Below are positions 45,965 through 56,044 of a stretch of DNA of 64,000 bases, piece by piece. Location of the stretch: positions 416,448 through 480,447 of the forward strand of contig NZ_KE007306.1 in assembly GCF_000397065.2 (NCBI RefSeq). The letters run 5' to 3'. Position 1 is the stretch's first letter. Each line of letters begins with the position of its first letter. A model generated the notes under the pieces. It saw only the letters and a list, made by a program, of their open reading frames with translations. It searched no databases and had not been told where the DNA came from. The position numbers and the translations under genes are program-made. This DNA comes from Marinobacter lipolyticus SM19 (GTDB lineage: Bacteria > Pseudomonadota > Gammaproteobacteria > Pseudomonadales > Oleiphilaceae).

Positions 45965-47194
45965 ATGTCAAATACGTCTCTCGAAAAGAGCAAAATCCGG
46001 ATCCTGCTGCTGGAAGGCGTGCATCAATCTGCTATTGATACCCTGAATGCCGCAGGCTACACCAACATCGAGTACCTGACTCACTCGCTGGCCGAGGAAG
46101 ACCTGATTGAGAAGATTGCCGACGCGCACTTCGTCGGGATTCGCTCGCGCACCCAGCTGACCGAGAAAGTATTTGATGCCGCCCAGAAATTGGTGGCAGT
46201 GGGTTGTTTCTGTATTGGCACAAACCAGGTAGACCTGCAGGCGGCGACCCGCCGCGGCATTGCCGTATTCAACGCCCCGTTCTCCAACACCCGCAGTGTG
46301 GCTGAGCTGGTGCTGGCACAGGCTATCCTGCTGCTGCGCGGCGTTCCCGAGAAAAGCGCGAAGGCCCATCGCGGTGAATGGCTGAAATCCGCCAAGAACA
46401 GCTATGAGATTCGCGGCAAGAAGCTGGGAATCATCGGCTATGGCAACATCGGCACCCAATTCAGCGTCCTGGCCGAAGGCCTGGGCATGGACGTGTACTT
46501 CTACGATGTGGTTTCCAAGCTGTCAATCGGTAACGCCACCCAGGTGGGCACGCTACAGGAGCTGCTGAATATATCCGATGTGGTCAGCCTGCACGTACCG
46601 GAAACCCCCTCGACCAAGTACATGTTCAAGGCCGAGCAGTTCGCACAGATGAAGCCCGGCTCCATCCTGATGAACGCTTCCCGGGGAACCGTCGTGGATA
46701 TTGACGCCCTGGCGGACGCCCTGCGAAGCGGCAAGCTTCTGGGCGCGGCGATCGACGTATTCCCGGTCGAGCCAAAATCCAACGACGAGGAATTCATTTC
46801 TCCGTTGCGGGAGTTCGATAACGCGATCCTGACCCCACACGTCGGCGGTTCAACCATCGAGGCCCAGGAGAACATCGGCCGAGAAGTGGCAGAAAAGCTG
46901 GCGATGTACAGCGACAACGGCACCTCGGTGTCTTCCGTGAACTTCCCGGAAGTGGCGCTGCCCTCGCATCCTAACCAGCACCGTCTGCTGCACATTCATG
47001 AGAACGTGCCGGGCGTGATGTCAGAGATCAACCAGGTGTTTTCGGAGAATGGCATCAACATTTGCGGCCAGTACCTGCAAACCAAGGAAGACATTGGTTA
47101 CGTCGTTATTGACGTAGACAAGGAGTATGGCGAGCTGGCGCTGGAGAAACTGATCCACGTCAAAGGCACCATTCGCTGCCGCGTTCTGTTCTGA
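45965..47194 (+). CDS. serA: D-3-phosphoglycerate dehydrogenase
   Basis: 409 residues from ATG 45965 (MSNTSLEKSKIRILLLEG), matching the 410 residues of E. coli SerA. The frame stays open upstream only as antisense of the neighbour. The NAD-binding motif IIGYGNIGTQF is near 156-166. The catalytic Arg/Glu/His trio lies in NASRGTVVD, DVFPVEP and TPHVGGST. A C-terminal ACT domain (about 335-409, HENVPGVMSEINQVF) gives serine feedback control. It is the first enzyme of serine synthesis; serB lies elsewhere in the window. Confidence 0.96.
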   Translation: MSNTSLEKSKIRILLLEGVHQSAIDTLNAAGYTNIEYLTHSLAEEDLIEKIADAHFVGIRSRTQLTEKVFDAAQKLVAVGCFCIGTNQVDLQAATRRGIAVFNAPFSNTRSVAELVLAQAILLLRGVPEKSAKAHRGEWLKSAKNSYEIRGKKLGIIGYGNIGTQFSVLAEGLGMDVYFYDVVSKLSIGNATQVGTLQELLNISDVVSLHVPETPSTKYMFKAEQFAQMKPGSILMNASRGTVVDIDALADALRSGKLLGAAIDVFPVEPKSNDEEFISPLREFDNAILTPHVGGSTIEAQENIGREVAEKLAMYSDNGTSVSSVNFPEVALPSHPNQHRLLHIHENVPGVMSEINQVFSENGINICGQYLQTKEDIGYVVIDVDKEYGELALEKLIHVKGTIRCRVLF

Positions 47195-47220
47195 TCTGAT
47201 CAGATCGACGAATAGTCCAT

Positions 47221-47251
47221 AAAAAACGGGAGCCTCGGGCTCCCGTTTTTT
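47221..47251. terminator. Bidirectional Rho-independent terminator after serA
   Basis: The perfect stem CGGGAGCC/GGCTCCCG with loop TCG is preceded by a run of A and followed by a run of T. It serves serA and the convergent protease gene. Confidence 0.93.
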
Positions 47252-47269
47252 ATTCTGCCTGCGGCGACG

Positions 47270-48562
47270 TTATTGAGGCGCGCGCAGCAACAGGTTCGGC
47301 GAACCTGCCTTGATGCCACTCAGAACATTCGCCGTCGCCATCTCCTGAATGGCGGCGCCCACCTGGCCCGGGCTCAAGCTCCCCTGACCACCCAATACCA
47401 GGGCTGCAACACCCGCCACATGAGGCGAAGCCATCGAAGTACCGCTGATGGTGTTGGTTTCGGTGTCAGTCTGATACCAGGCCGCCGTAATGTCGGATCC
47501 GGGCGCAAACAGATCTACACACTCACCGTGGTTGGAGAAGGACGAACGCTGATCCTCGCGGGTAGTACTGCCCACCGTAATGGCCTCTGCCACGCGGTTG
47601 GGGGAACCGGAGCAGGCGTCTGCATCGCTGTTACCTGCGGCGACAACAAAGGTCACACCTTTCTGAATCGCGCCCTTCACTGCAAAGTCCAATGCGTCTG
47701 AATTGCCACCCCCGAGGGACATATTGGCAACCGCTGGCGCTTGATGGTTTTCAGCAACCCAGTCCACACCAGCAATCACGTCAGCATTCGAACCGGCACC
47801 GGAACAGTCCAGCACCCGCACCGCAGCCACGGAGGCCGCCTTGGCGACACCATACTCGGAACCCACGGCTGTGCTGGCTACATGAGTACCATGGCCATTG
47901 CAGTCGGTTGTATCAGCGGGGTCGGTTTCTCCTCCAACGTTCAACAGAGAACCAATCAAAGGCAGGCCGCCCAGTCCCAACAGTCCAGTGTCGTTCGCGG
48001 CGAAGTTGCGCCCCTCAATCACACGGCCAGTAAACTCGACATGGCTGTCCCGCAGACCTGTGTCGATGATATAGACGTTGGTGCCCGCGCCGGCGGAGGC
48101 TGGATAACGATATAACTCATCCAGAGGCAAAAACTGCTGATCAATGCGGTCCAGCCCCCAGGTTGCGCCCTGTTGAACTTCCGAATTGGCGGCAACCACG
48201 CGATCCGGTTCAACAGCCAGTACGCCGGGCAGAGAGGACAGCAGCTCAGCTTGTGCTTCGGTCAACTCGACGGCAGCGCCAGTCAGTGCTGTGCTGTAGA
48301 GATGAAGTATCTCCCCGCCGCCAACAGCCAGCAGCAGGGATTCAACACCCGCTTGCAAGTCCGCCAATCCGAGCAGCTCGGGCAACTGGGGATCAAGAGT
48401 CAGGATATAACGCCCGGGCAGAACATCACCGGGTTGCAACTCCTGCTGGGTGGTTTCTTCAGTGGAGCCAGCGATGAGCCCCAACAGGCCACCATGGACT
48501 ACGGGAGAGGAAGCGACCAGTGCCACACCGAGACAAACGGCGGGGAACATTCTGTTGATCAT
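47270..48562 (-). CDS. Secreted S8 subtilisin-family serine protease
   Basis: 430 residues from ATG 48562, which has AGGACGAG upstream and gives a signal peptide of about 25 residues. The inhibitor-I9-like propeptide (about 45-125) starts VLPGRYILTLDPQ. The mature proteinase-K-like domain has D167 (YIIDTGL), H224 (GHGTHVAST) and S376 (SGTSMASPHVAG). Cysteines in DCNGHG, LDCSG and DACSGS may form disulfides. No C-terminal extension is present. It is unrelated in architecture to the 893-residue lipoprotein protease at 17-19.7 kb. Confidence 0.92.
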   Translation of the reverse strand: MINRMFPAVCLGVALVASSPVVHGGLLGLIAGSTEETTQQELQPGDVLPGRYILTLDPQLPELLGLADLQAGVESLLLAVGGGEILHLYSTALTGAAVELTEAQAELLSSLPGVLAVEPDRVVAANSEVQQGATWGLDRIDQQFLPLDELYRYPASAGAGTNVYIIDTGLRDSHVEFTGRVIEGRNFAANDTGLLGLGGLPLIGSLLNVGGETDPADTTDCNGHGTHVASTAVGSEYGVAKAASVAAVRVLDCSGAGSNADVIAGVDWVAENHQAPAVANMSLGGGNSDALDFAVKGAIQKGVTFVVAAGNSDADACSGSPNRVAEAITVGSTTREDQRSSFSNHGECVDLFAPGSDITAAWYQTDTETNTISGTSMASPHVAGVAALVLGGQGSLSPGQVGAAIQEMATANVLSGIKAGSPNLLLRAPQ

Positions 48563-48783
48563 AGTGCTCGTCCTTTTTTTTGGTTTTTCAGGCATTCGAG
48601 CGTGACAATCTGTCACAACTGGCGCCTCCCACAACATGGCTGCGAAGGCCAAAGTGTGAACAAGTTACCGATATTTAACGGCCGGGGTTTTTATTTACAC
48701 TTGAGAAACTGCCAATAACGTCCATGGTTAATAGGGGAAGGGTTCGCTCAGTTCCCATGCTTATCCCATAAGAGGAGCAGACT

Positions 48784-49068
48784 ATGTCATTGAAGGATTC
48801 CCTGCTGACCAAGTTGGAAACACAGACCGAACGCTGGAGCAAGCAGATCGACAGTCTCAGGGCAGACGCTGAACACAAAATGGCAAAAGCCAAAGACGAC
48901 CAGGCCGAGGCGGAAATTCAGAAAGAATTTTCCGAGAAGGTGCAGCAACTGGAAGAAAGGATTGAGGATGCCCGAAAAAAACTGGGGGAAGTGAGGGATT
49001 CCGGAGAAGACCGGCTCCAGGACCTGAAAGACCGCATCGATGAGTGGCTTCCCAGCAATACCAACTAA
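48784..49068 (+). CDS. Small coiled-coil protein, unknown function
   Basis: 94 residues, about 40 percent Lys/Glu/Asp/Arg. It forms a nearly continuous amphipathic helix from 3 to 86 (KLETQTERWSKQIDSLRA, EKVQQLEERIEDARKKLGE). No signal peptide or membrane helix. The ribosome site AAGAGGAG lies about 8 nt before ATG 48784. A terminator follows directly, so it is probably a single-gene unit. No family is recognised with confidence. Confidence 0.75.
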   Translation: MSLKDSLLTKLETQTERWSKQIDSLRADAEHKMAKAKDDQAEAEIQKEFSEKVQQLEERIEDARKKLGEVRDSGEDRLQDLKDRIDEWLPSNTN

Positions 49069-49076
49069 CCACAAAA

Positions 49077-49106
49077 AAGCCCCGGTGTTGTACGACACCG
49101 GGGCTT
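49077..49106. terminator. Rho-independent terminator, probably bidirectional
   Basis: The 12-bp perfect stem AAGCCCCGGTGT/ACACCGGGGCTT has a 6-nt loop. It lies between the coiled-coil gene and the convergent OmpA-like gene and is flanked by A and T residues. Confidence 0.93.
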
Positions 49107-49125
49107 ATTCTGTCCGAAACAGATC

Positions 49126-49782
49126 TTACTGCATCGGTACCAGCGTCAGCTCTACCCGACGGTTCTGCTCCCGTCCGGCAGCCGTGTCATTGGACGCGAT
49201 CGGGTAACGCGGGCCATAACCCACTGCCCGGGTACGCTTGGGCTCAATGCCCTGATTGAGCAGGAAGTCCCTTACGGAACCGGCACGACGCTCACTCAGC
49301 AGCTGGTTGTAGTTCTGGGAACCGGTGCTGTCAGTGTGACCATCGATCTGGATGATGGTCTTGTCGAACTCTTTCAGTACCAGGCCAACGGACTCCAGAG
49401 TGTTGCTGAAGGAGGGCTTGATCGTGGACTGATCGGTATCGAAGGTGATGTTGCCAGGCATGACCAGCTCAATCTCATCACCGTTACGGACAACCCGCAC
49501 GCCTGAACCTTCCAGTTTGCGGCGAAGCTCGGCTTCCTGCTTATCCATGTAGTAGCCGATACCACCACCAATCGCAGCACCACTGGCGGCGCCAATCAGG
49601 GCACCCTTGCCACGGTCACTGCTGCTTGATGTCGCAGCGCCCACAGCGGCACCACCGATAGCGCCAATGATACTTCCCTTAGTGGCACTGGAGGTTTTCT
49701 CTTCCCCGGTGTACGGGTCATACGTCATACAGCCACCCAAACCAACGGTGGCAACCGCAAATGCGAGAACAGTCTTTTTCAC
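49126..49782 (-). CDS. OmpA family lipoprotein with glycine-zipper domain
   Basis: 218 residues. The start is GTG 49782, with AGGAG 6 nt upstream; a nearby ATG meets an immediate stop. The lipobox is LGGC (C18). A glycine-zipper (YMGG-like) segment of about 36-78 (GSIIGAIGGAAVGAA, GALIGAASGAAIGGGIGYYMD) leads to an OmpA C-terminal peptidoglycan-binding domain with IDGHTDSTGSQNYNQLLSERRA. It is similar to YiaD. It anchors the outer membrane to peptidoglycan. Confidence 0.92.
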   Translation of the reverse strand: MKKTVLAFAVATVGLGGCMTYDPYTGEEKTSSATKGSIIGAIGGAAVGAATSSSSDRGKGALIGAASGAAIGGGIGYYMDKQEAELRRKLEGSGVRVVRNGDEIELVMPGNITFDTDQSTIKPSFSNTLESVGLVLKEFDKTIIQIDGHTDSTGSQNYNQLLSERRAGSVRDFLLNQGIEPKRTRAVGYGPRYPIASNDTAAGREQNRRVELTLVPMQ

Positions 49783-49806
49783 AGCATACTCCTGGCTTTT
49801 TTATCC

Positions 49807-50826
49807 CTAGCAGGCCTCTGACAGAGGACCCGCATGGTCGTTTGAGAAGGTATCAATAATGGTATTGAATACCGTCGATTGCAGATCCTGTGCTTCGTTC
49901 ACCAAATGATGACGACCATCCGGAATACGAAGTTCCTCCACCGAGGAAAATTTATTACGAATAATCCGCAAATTATGCTGCCAATCGACAGTCAGGTCTT
50001 TTTCGCCCTGAACCACCGTGACCGGAAAATTCACCGGTCTGGCAGACTCAATGTGGGGTACCCAACTCCTCAGAGCCGATACCCAATCCACATGAACCGC
50101 CCGCGCCTGAAGCGGGTCGTGTTCTTTCAGGAACCGCAGGAACCGCGTATTCCCGCTATTTTCGGCAAACACCCGACGCCACCGCGTCAGGAAGGGTCTG
50201 GCCAGGCTATGCAGTAACTTTGCACCAAGCCATCCCATGGGTCTGATCAATGGCGCCAACAACACGATCCGACGAAATTCCGACGTCTGTTGATCGTGCT
50301 GGTTCGACAACAGGTAATCGATCAGGATAGCCCCTCCGGTGCTCTGCCCGACTGCATACCAGGGGCCCCTCACTTTACCTTTCATCCGGGCTATCACCTC
50401 AGACAGCACCGCCTGGTACTCCAGGAAACTGCCAATGGCCGCCGGTGTGCCACTGGACAGTCCGTGGCCTGGTTGATCATAAGACAGCACATCAAACCCT
50501 GCCCCCAGGCAGCGGTCGATCAACTGGCTGTACAACCCCACGTGGTCAAAGTACCCATGAAGGATAAAAACCGTTCCCTTCGATCCGGTGCTCTCCGGTG
50601 ACCGGAAGTAATGCACCATGACCTGGTGCCGCCCGGCACTGACATAACCCTGATGGTAGCTCACCTCTGGGTGCTCCACCCAGAGATCCAGGCCGTAAAA
50701 GCGGCAATAAGCTACCATCTCTTCCCCCAGTTCCCGGGGGGAAGCCGGATCAAACGGTTCAAGCCGGTCCAGCAATGAACTGCGATTCCAGTCCGGAATT
50801 TCTATGGTATCTGTTTTCCAGTACAC
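49807..50826 (-). CDS. Alpha/beta hydrolase, lysophospholipase/monoacylglycerol lipase-like
   Basis: 339 residues from GTG 50826 (MYWKTDTIEIPDWN). The hydrolase fold shows FILHGYFDHVGLY, then DQPGHGLSSG and the nucleophile elbow GQSTGGAIL near 171-179. The acid is in QGEKDLTVD and the histidine in DGRHHLVNEA. It resembles PldB/Serine aminopeptidase-S33 (Hydrolase_4) lipases. No signal peptide. No strong ribosome site supports the GTG, so the start is uncertain. Confidence 0.85.
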   Translation of the reverse strand: MYWKTDTIEIPDWNRSSLLDRLEPFDPASPRELGEEMVAYCRFYGLDLWVEHPEVSYHQGYVSAGRHQVMVHYFRSPESTGSKGTVFILHGYFDHVGLYSQLIDRCLGAGFDVLSYDQPGHGLSSGTPAAIGSFLEYQAVLSEVIARMKGKVRGPWYAVGQSTGGAILIDYLLSNQHDQQTSEFRRIVLLAPLIRPMGWLGAKLLHSLARPFLTRWRRVFAENSGNTRFLRFLKEHDPLQARAVHVDWVSALRSWVPHIESARPVNFPVTVVQGEKDLTVDWQHNLRIIRNKFSSVEELRIPDGRHHLVNEAQDLQSTVFNTIIDTFSNDHAGPLSEAC

Positions 50827-50961
50827 GTAGAGTTACACGCTTGTCATTTAAGGTGATTCAAGATGGCCCTGACGCCCCTTGCCCGCTTCAGCTTCCGCCA
50901 CTAGGTTAGCACACCACCGTATCAACACGGACAGAACCTGATTATTTCCATGGAGAACCCC

Positions 50962-51855
50962 ATGCTGCAAAACCTGCTCGAAACCAGTTTAAGACAAACC
51001 ATGAACCGCATGGTTCGTCCCCTGCTGCACCCGGCAGTACCGGTCTCCCTACAGCGCACGTTCACTGCCCAGGCCTATCGAAGCTCCGTTCCTCCCAGGG
51101 GCTGCAAGTTCGACACCGTCACCATTGGAGGTATCAAGGGCACCCGCACCCGTCATGGGGCTGCCACGGAGGGGGTTGTTCTATACTTACACGGTGGCGG
51201 CTATATTATCGGATCGTCTTCCACCCACCGGGGAATCACCGGCCATCTCGCCAAAGCCAGCGGCCACACCATCATCGCACCGGACTATCGACTGGCGCCG
51301 GAACACCCGTTTCCCGCCGCCCTGGATGATGCCGAATCCGCCTACGAAGGGCTGCTGAAGGAAGGACATGCTCCTGCTTCCATAGGCATTGCCGGTGACT
51401 CTGCCGGAGGTGGCCTGGCCATCGCCCTGGCCATGCGGCTCCGTGACAAAGGTCGCCCGCTACCGGCTTCGCTTACGGTTTTCTCGCCCTGGGTCGACCT
51501 GACGCACCAGCATCTCTATTCTCCAGAACGTGAGCCAGTCCTGCAGCCACGCTGGATTGAAAAAGCAGCCGGGCTTTACGCCGGCAAGGAACCCAGAACG
51601 AATCCTCTGATGTCTCCCATCCATGGCGATCTCAGCGGCCTCCCCCCACTACTGATTCAGGTTGGTAGTGAAGAAATCCTCCTGAACGATGCCCAGCGTT
51701 TGTCAGAACAGTTCAACCAACAAGGCAGCGATGCCACCCTGGAAATCTATAACAGCCTCTGGCACGTGTTTCATGTCCATGCAGGCCAATTGAGCCGTGC
51801 AACCGATGCCCTGGCTGAGGCTGCGGCACACATCAATCGCCACCGGGCAAAGTAA
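50962..51855 (+). CDS. HSL-type alpha/beta hydrolase (esterase)
   Basis: About 297 residues. ATG 50962 has GGAG 7 nt upstream, and ATG 50950 is an alternative. The HSL/Abhydrolase_3 motifs are [10 protein letters not shown] (oxyanion hole) and [12 protein letters not shown] (nucleophile). The acid is in [12 protein letters not shown] and the histidine in WHVFHVH. It probably acts on short or medium-chain esters. The 3' end overlaps the convergent GIY-YIG gene by 23 nt. Confidence 0.9.
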   Translation: MLQNLLETSLRQTMNRMVRPLLHPAVPVSLQRTFTAQAYRSSVPPRGCKFDTVTIGGIKGTRTRHGAATEGVVLYLHGGGYIIGSSSTHRGITGHLAKASGHTIIAPDYRLAPEHPFPAALDDAESAYEGLLKEGHAPASIGIAGDSAGGGLAIALAMRLRDKGRPLPASLTVFSPWVDLTHQHLYSPEREPVLQPRWIEKAAGLYAGKEPRTNPLMSPIHGDLSGLPPLLIQVGSEEILLNDAQRLSEQFNQQGSDATLEIYNSLWHVFHVHAGQLSRATDALAEAAAHINRHRAK

Positions 51856-52108
51856 TATCTCCCCGCACCAACGCTTCCTTACGGGTGCGGGGCCACTGCT
51901 TGAGCTGCCACTCCAACCGGGAAGCGACACTGCGGTCACTGACCTCCGCGGAGAACACCAGCTTCAGCGGCCCTTTCCCTCGCAGACTTCTTGCGCCTTT
52001 AGGGCTACCGGCCTGGTGTTCCGAGAACCGGCGTTCCACGTCCGTGGTAATGCCGGTATACAGCGATCCCCTCGCCGTCCTCACCATGTACACGTACCAA
52101 CAACTCAT
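51833..52108 (-). CDS. GIY-YIG nuclease family protein
   Basis: 91 residues, the length of the YhbQ/UPF0213 group. The motif appears as [18 protein letters not shown], with the conserved Arg in [10 protein letters not shown] and a Glu in [12 protein letters not shown]. Single-domain members are presumed DNA nucleases, but their targets are unclear. The start overlaps the stop of the EamA gene by 4 nt (ATGA), so it is the last gene of an overlapping operon. Confidence 0.9.
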   Translation of the reverse strand: MSCWYVYMVRTARGSLYTGITTDVERRFSEHQAGSPKGARSLRGKGPLKLVFSAEVSDRSVASRLEWQLKQWPRTRKEALVRGDITLPGGD

Positions 52109-53010
52109 GCGCCTTCCACCTGTGAAACTCGCTCCCTGACCTTACGTTGCTGCAGCCAGAGTCCGGCCACAATCAATACCAGACCAACGTAGGTCGACGG
52201 CAGAATGACTTCCTCCAGGATCAGGGAAATAAACACCAGGGACAGGAACGGGGAAATAAAGATCAGGTTGCTGACCCGCGACGTATTCTCAGCTTTTTTC
52301 ATGGCATAGGACCACAATACAAAGGCGACCCCCATTTCGAAAACACCAACATAGATAGCGGCGCCAAAGGCCGCCCCCGGCACGATGTCATAGCCGTCGG
52401 TAACCCCGCATATCACAGCGATAACCGGCAATCCGCAGAGGAAATTCAGAAACAGCCCCACCACCGGGTCACGGGTATCCCGGGTCGCGATGATCCAATA
52501 GGACGCCCAGATCAATGTACTTCCAATGGCCAGCCCGACCCCGAGTGGATCAGAAAATGACAGCGACAGGACATCCCCCCGGGTGGCAATGACCACCACC
52601 CCGCCGTAACAGATCAAGCCGGCAATAATATCCAGGCGACGCAGCCGCTGCCCCAGAAAGGGGACAGACATGTAAGCCAGCACCAGCGCCCAGGTATAGT
52701 TCAATGGCTGGGCCTCCTGGGCCGGCAGGCGGTCGAAGGCCCCAAACAGCACAAAATAATACAGACATGGGTTAATCAGCCCCAGCCCCATGGACTGCAG
52801 GTACTGTTTGCGACTCAATGAGAAAACCAGGTGCCAGCGCCCCTGGACCACCAGGATCGTCGCCATCACGATCACCGATGCCGCACAGGCAATGACCAAC
52901 ATCTGAACGGGGGATAATTCCCGCAGGGAAAGCTTGAACGCGGTAGCAACCGTGGACCAGAGCAGCACCGTCGCCAATCCGTACAACATCGCCTGTTTCT
53001 GATTGGTCAT
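52105..53010 (-). CDS. EamA/DMT family transporter
   Basis: 301 residues with ten hydrophobic helices in two EamA repeats (about 5-135 and 150-290). Pattern segments include [20 protein letters not shown] and [37 protein letters not shown]. Substrates of the family range from amino acids to nucleotides and cannot be assigned. It overlaps the response regulator stop (ATGA) and the GIY-YIG start, so control by the sigma-54 regulatory pair is likely indirect through co-transcription. Confidence 0.9.
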   Translation of the reverse strand: MTNQKQAMLYGLATVLLWSTVATAFKLSLRELSPVQMLVIACAASVIVMATILVVQGRWHLVFSLSRKQYLQSMGLGLINPCLYYFVLFGAFDRLPAQEAQPLNYTWALVLAYMSVPFLGQRLRRLDIIAGLICYGGVVVIATRGDVLSLSFSDPLGVGLAIGSTLIWASYWIIATRDTRDPVVGLFLNFLCGLPVIAVICGVTDGYDIVPGAAFGAAIYVGVFEMGVAFVLWSYAMKKAENTSRVSNLIFISPFLSLVFISLILEEVILPSTYVGLVLIVAGLWLQQRKVRERVSQVEGA

Positions 53011-54395
53011 TTTTTTTCCCCAACGCCGGCATCCAGCCAGCGATACAGTGTCCTGCGATTTACCCCCAGGATCTGGGCGGCACGGCGTTTGTTCCCAGCC
53101 ACAGCACGAATGACTTCGCTGACGTAATTCTGCTGGAGGGATTCAAGGGTGGGCCAATCTGCCAGATTATCCGCATTGAGTCGAGTTGGTGAAGCGGGAA
53201 CGTCAGCCTGGCGCTTACGTATCCTGGCAGGCAGGTGTTCAGGTTGGATCACGTCGCCATCACAAAAAGTCACGGCGCGCTCAATGGCACTGGCAAGCTC
53301 CCTTACATTGCCTGGAAACGGATAATCCATCAGCGTCCGGGAAGCCACCTCCCCAAGACGCATAAAGCCACGATTGTGCCGCAGCGCCGCCTCCTTGAGG
53401 AAATGCATGGCGAGAATATCAACATCGTCACCTCGCTCCCTTAACGGTGGCACCACCAATGCCAGGGTTTCCAGCCGGTAATAGAGATCTTCGCGAAAGA
53501 CACCTTCCTCAACCGCCTTCAAAAGATCCACATGGGTCGCCGCAACAATTCGGACATCCACGGTTTCTTCCTGATCGGCCCCCACCGGCTTGATGGTACC
53601 CTCCTGTAAAACCCGCAATAACTTGGCCTGCAACGCCAGGGGCATCTCACCGATTTCGTCCAGTAGCAGGGTGCCGCCATCGGCTTCCGCGAACAATCCC
53701 TTCCTTGCCTGCCTGGCACCGGTAAACGCGCCCGCTTCATGCCCGAAAAACTCACTCTCCATCAGTTCGTGGGGGATACCCGCACAATTGACCGGCAGGA
53801 ACGGCTTTTCTTTGCGCTCGCTTTCCTGATGAATAGCCCTCGCCACCAACTCTTTACCAGTGCCGCTCTCGCCATTAATGAGTACGGCGGCATGGCTGCG
53901 GGCAACCTGGCGAATTTCGGTGCGCAATCGCCGCATGACCGCACTGTCGCCGACCAGGCCCAGTGCAGCATCCTCGCTGCTTCTGGACTTGTACCGGGCC
54001 AACTCACTGGTGATTTCAGCCTGAGCCAGCAGACGTCGAATTTTCAATCGTAGATGATCAGTGGACAACGGCTTGGTAAGGAAATCGTCCGCTCCTGCCT
54101 TGAGGGCATCTACGGCCTGATCGACCGTGCCGAACGCTGTGATGATGATAAAGGGTACCGAATGCCCGGCGGCCTGAAGTTCCCGAAGGATAGACAGCCC
54201 GTCCGCGTCCGGCAGGCGCAAATCAGAAACAATAAGGCCGGGCATACCTACCAGTGCTTTTTGCTTCCCCTCAGCGGCCGTCGACGCGGTCTCTACACAA
54301 TAACCGTCCAGTTCCAGTTCTTCCGCCAGCAGCAAACGAAGGCTGGCGTCATCCTCAATCAGCAGGATGGAAGGATGCCTGTCATTCATGCTCAC
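53007..54395 (-). CDS. Sigma-54-dependent response regulator (NtrC/DctD family)
   Basis: 462 residues. The receiver domain (1-125) has D15/D16, phosphoacceptor D58 and K108. The AAA+ domain (about 148-380) has Walker A GESGTGKE (175-182), the sigma-54 contact loop GAFTGA (222-227), Walker B LLLDEIGE, and arginine finger region YRLET. The Fis-type HTH covers about 425-456 ([17 protein letters not shown]). It overlaps the upstream kinase gene by 14 nt. A sigma-54-like promoter lies in the divergent region beyond the kinase, a likely target. Confidence 0.95.
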   Translation of the reverse strand: MSMNDRHPSILLIEDDASLRLLLAEELELDGYCVETASTAAEGKQKALVGMPGLIVSDLRLPDADGLSILRELQAAGHSVPFIIITAFGTVDQAVDALKAGADDFLTKPLSTDHLRLKIRRLLAQAEITSELARYKSRSSEDAALGLVGDSAVMRRLRTEIRQVARSHAAVLINGESGTGKELVARAIHQESERKEKPFLPVNCAGIPHELMESEFFGHEAGAFTGARQARKGLFAEADGGTLLLDEIGEMPLALQAKLLRVLQEGTIKPVGADQEETVDVRIVAATHVDLLKAVEEGVFREDLYYRLETLALVVPPLRERGDDVDILAMHFLKEAALRHNRGFMRLGEVASRTLMDYPFPGNVRELASAIERAVTFCDGDVIQPEHLPARIRKRQADVPASPTRLNADNLADWPTLESLQQNYVSEVIRAVAGNKRRAAQILGVNRRTLYRWLDAGVGEKK

Positions 54396-55863
54396 CTCCC
54401 GGCCAGAACAGGCTCATACGGCAGCCACCACAGGCGCTTTCACCAATCTCTGCGTAGCCGCCATGCTCCTTGAGAACACTGCTCACCACTGCGAGACCCA
54501 GCCCCGTTCCCTCGCCGGCCGGGCGGGTGCTGTAGAAGGGCTCAAAGATACGATCCCGGATGTCGGGTGAAATACCCTCACCGTCATCATCCACGCGGAC
54601 TTCCCAGAAACCGTTATCGTGCAACAGTGACACCTCGACCCGGGTTTTGCTGGCCTGGCAGGCATTGCGGATTACGTTGACACACGCCAGATCAAGACGG
54701 GTCGGTTCGGCCTTGATCCCGGCCTGCTGCTCGAGACCCAGGGTCACGACCGACTTCGCCGAGCATTTGGGATCATCGGAAATGCGGTGGGTCACCTCAC
54801 GCAGAACCTTCGCCAGATCGGTATTTCTCCGTGAATCCGGCACATGTCGAAAACAATCCAGCAGCTGCTGGATAATTAATGTCATACGCTCCACCTGATG
54901 CTCAATGTCGTCCAGGTGCCGCTCCTGCCCCGCCTGCAAACCCGCGCGACGCAGAATATTCGCGCGCCCCTGAATGACGTTCAGCGGAGCCCCAAGCTCG
55001 TGAGCCACGCCTCCGGCAACACGGCCAATCATGGCCACCTTTTCCTGGTATTCGAGCTGCTCCGCCAACTCCCTCTCACGCACGACACGCGCACTGATCT
55101 CCTCTTCCGCCGCAGTCATCCTTTCGCCCATATCCTGAAGACCTTCATGAATCTGCCGCAGCTCCCGTGGCCCGCCCGGTCGGGAGTCAACACGCCAGTG
55201 TCCGGGGGCCAGACCGTACATGATTTCCAATAACCGGCTGACGTGGCGACCCACGGCGCCGTAGTGCCCCAGAACCACCACAAAAATCACCATGAGGGAA
55301 AAAGAACACCAGATCACAATCGCCCAAAGACGACTTGAGGCCACGAGTTCATGGAAGTCACTGCGTTTGCGGGTAATCTGCAACAGGCCCTGAATACGGC
55401 CATCCTCCGCGACCAGCGGCGTGAACTGAGAAAACACCGACTTTCCATCCACCCGGCGAAAAGCACCCCCCAACTCGCCACTGGTAATGGCATGCTCGGC
55501 ACTTTTGCTGCTACCGACATCACTGTCCGCAACACCAAGACTGGCAATCTGTTTACCCGCCTCATCAAATACCGAGGCGCCGTACACCCTACCAATCCGG
55601 AAGATGGATTCCAGCGACTCCCCCATCACGATTTCATCACCTTCCGACATCGCACGCGAAAGCGGCCCGCTTACAGCCCGCGCAACGAGCTCCAGATCTT
55701 CCCTGAGGCGATCATTCAGATTACGCTCAACCGCACCCAGTGCCAGATAAATGGCCAGGCCACTGAATATCATCAGTGGCACCACAAGACTCAACACCAG
55801 AGTCAGACGCAGGGAACGAAACATCTTTCCCGCATTCAGAACCGGCCTTTGCATAAGGCACAC
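54382..55863 (-). CDS. Membrane sensor histidine kinase
   Basis: Up to 493 residues; the start may be the fourth residue. Membrane helix 1 is about 18-42. The periplasmic sensor region is about 43-177 with no recognised fold. Helix 2 is about 178-198, followed by a HAMP-like segment. HisKA has H288 in [12 protein letters not shown], and HATPase has N396/N400, DDDGEGI and GTGLGLAVV. The signal is unknown. It pairs with the overlapping sigma-54 response regulator. Confidence 0.92.
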   Translation of the reverse strand: MCLMQRPVLNAGKMFRSLRLTLVLSLVVPLMIFSGLAIYLALGAVERNLNDRLREDLELVARAVSGPLSRAMSEGDEIVMGESLESIFRIGRVYGASVFDEAGKQIASLGVADSDVGSSKSAEHAITSGELGGAFRRVDGKSVFSQFTPLVAEDGRIQGLLQITRKRSDFHELVASSRLWAIVIWCSFSLMVIFVVVLGHYGAVGRHVSRLLEIMYGLAPGHWRVDSRPGGPRELRQIHEGLQDMGERMTAAEEEISARVVRERELAEQLEYQEKVAMIGRVAGGVAHELGAPLNVIQGRANILRRAGLQAGQERHLDDIEHQVERMTLIIQQLLDCFRHVPDSRRNTDLAKVLREVTHRISDDPKCSAKSVVTLGLEQQAGIKAEPTRLDLACVNVIRNACQASKTRVEVSLLHDNGFWEVRVDDDGEGISPDIRDRIFEPFYSTRPAGEGTGLGLAVVSSVLKEHGGYAEIGESACGGCRMSLFWPGGEHE

Positions 55864-55887
55864 TCCGACAAAATGTCACACCGTTTT

Positions 55888-55899
55888 GCCACATGTGGC
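55888..55899. promoter_or_regulatory. Palindrome upstream of the sigma-54 promoter, candidate enhancer site
   Basis: GCCACATGTGGC is a perfect 12-bp palindrome about 87 nt upstream of the sigma-54-like promoter. It is flanked by the partial repeats TGTCACA (55875-55881) and GGTCACA (55904-55910). Position and symmetry fit an activator site for the adjacent NtrC-family regulator. Confidence 0.45.
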
Positions 55900-55985
55900 A
55901 TATGGTCACAATTACCATTACGTCAAATTAACGCAACGAAACTATAACAATCTGTTTTTATTGAACTTTAAATAAAAACAGATGC

Positions 55986-56001
55986 TGGCACGCACTTTGA
56001 T
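55986..56001 (+). promoter_or_regulatory. Sigma-54-like promoter of the DUF4168 gene
   Basis: TGGCACG-CACT-TTGAT closely matches the sigma-54 consensus TGGCACG-N4-TTGCW, with the -24 GG and -12 G in correct spacing and one change (A for C). It lies 44 nt before the ATG of the DUF4168 gene, leaving a short leader with an AAAGGAG ribosome site. Confidence 0.72.
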
Positions 56002-56044
56002 ACCCACAGGATACGAACGCAAATGAAGAGAAAGGAGTAACGCT

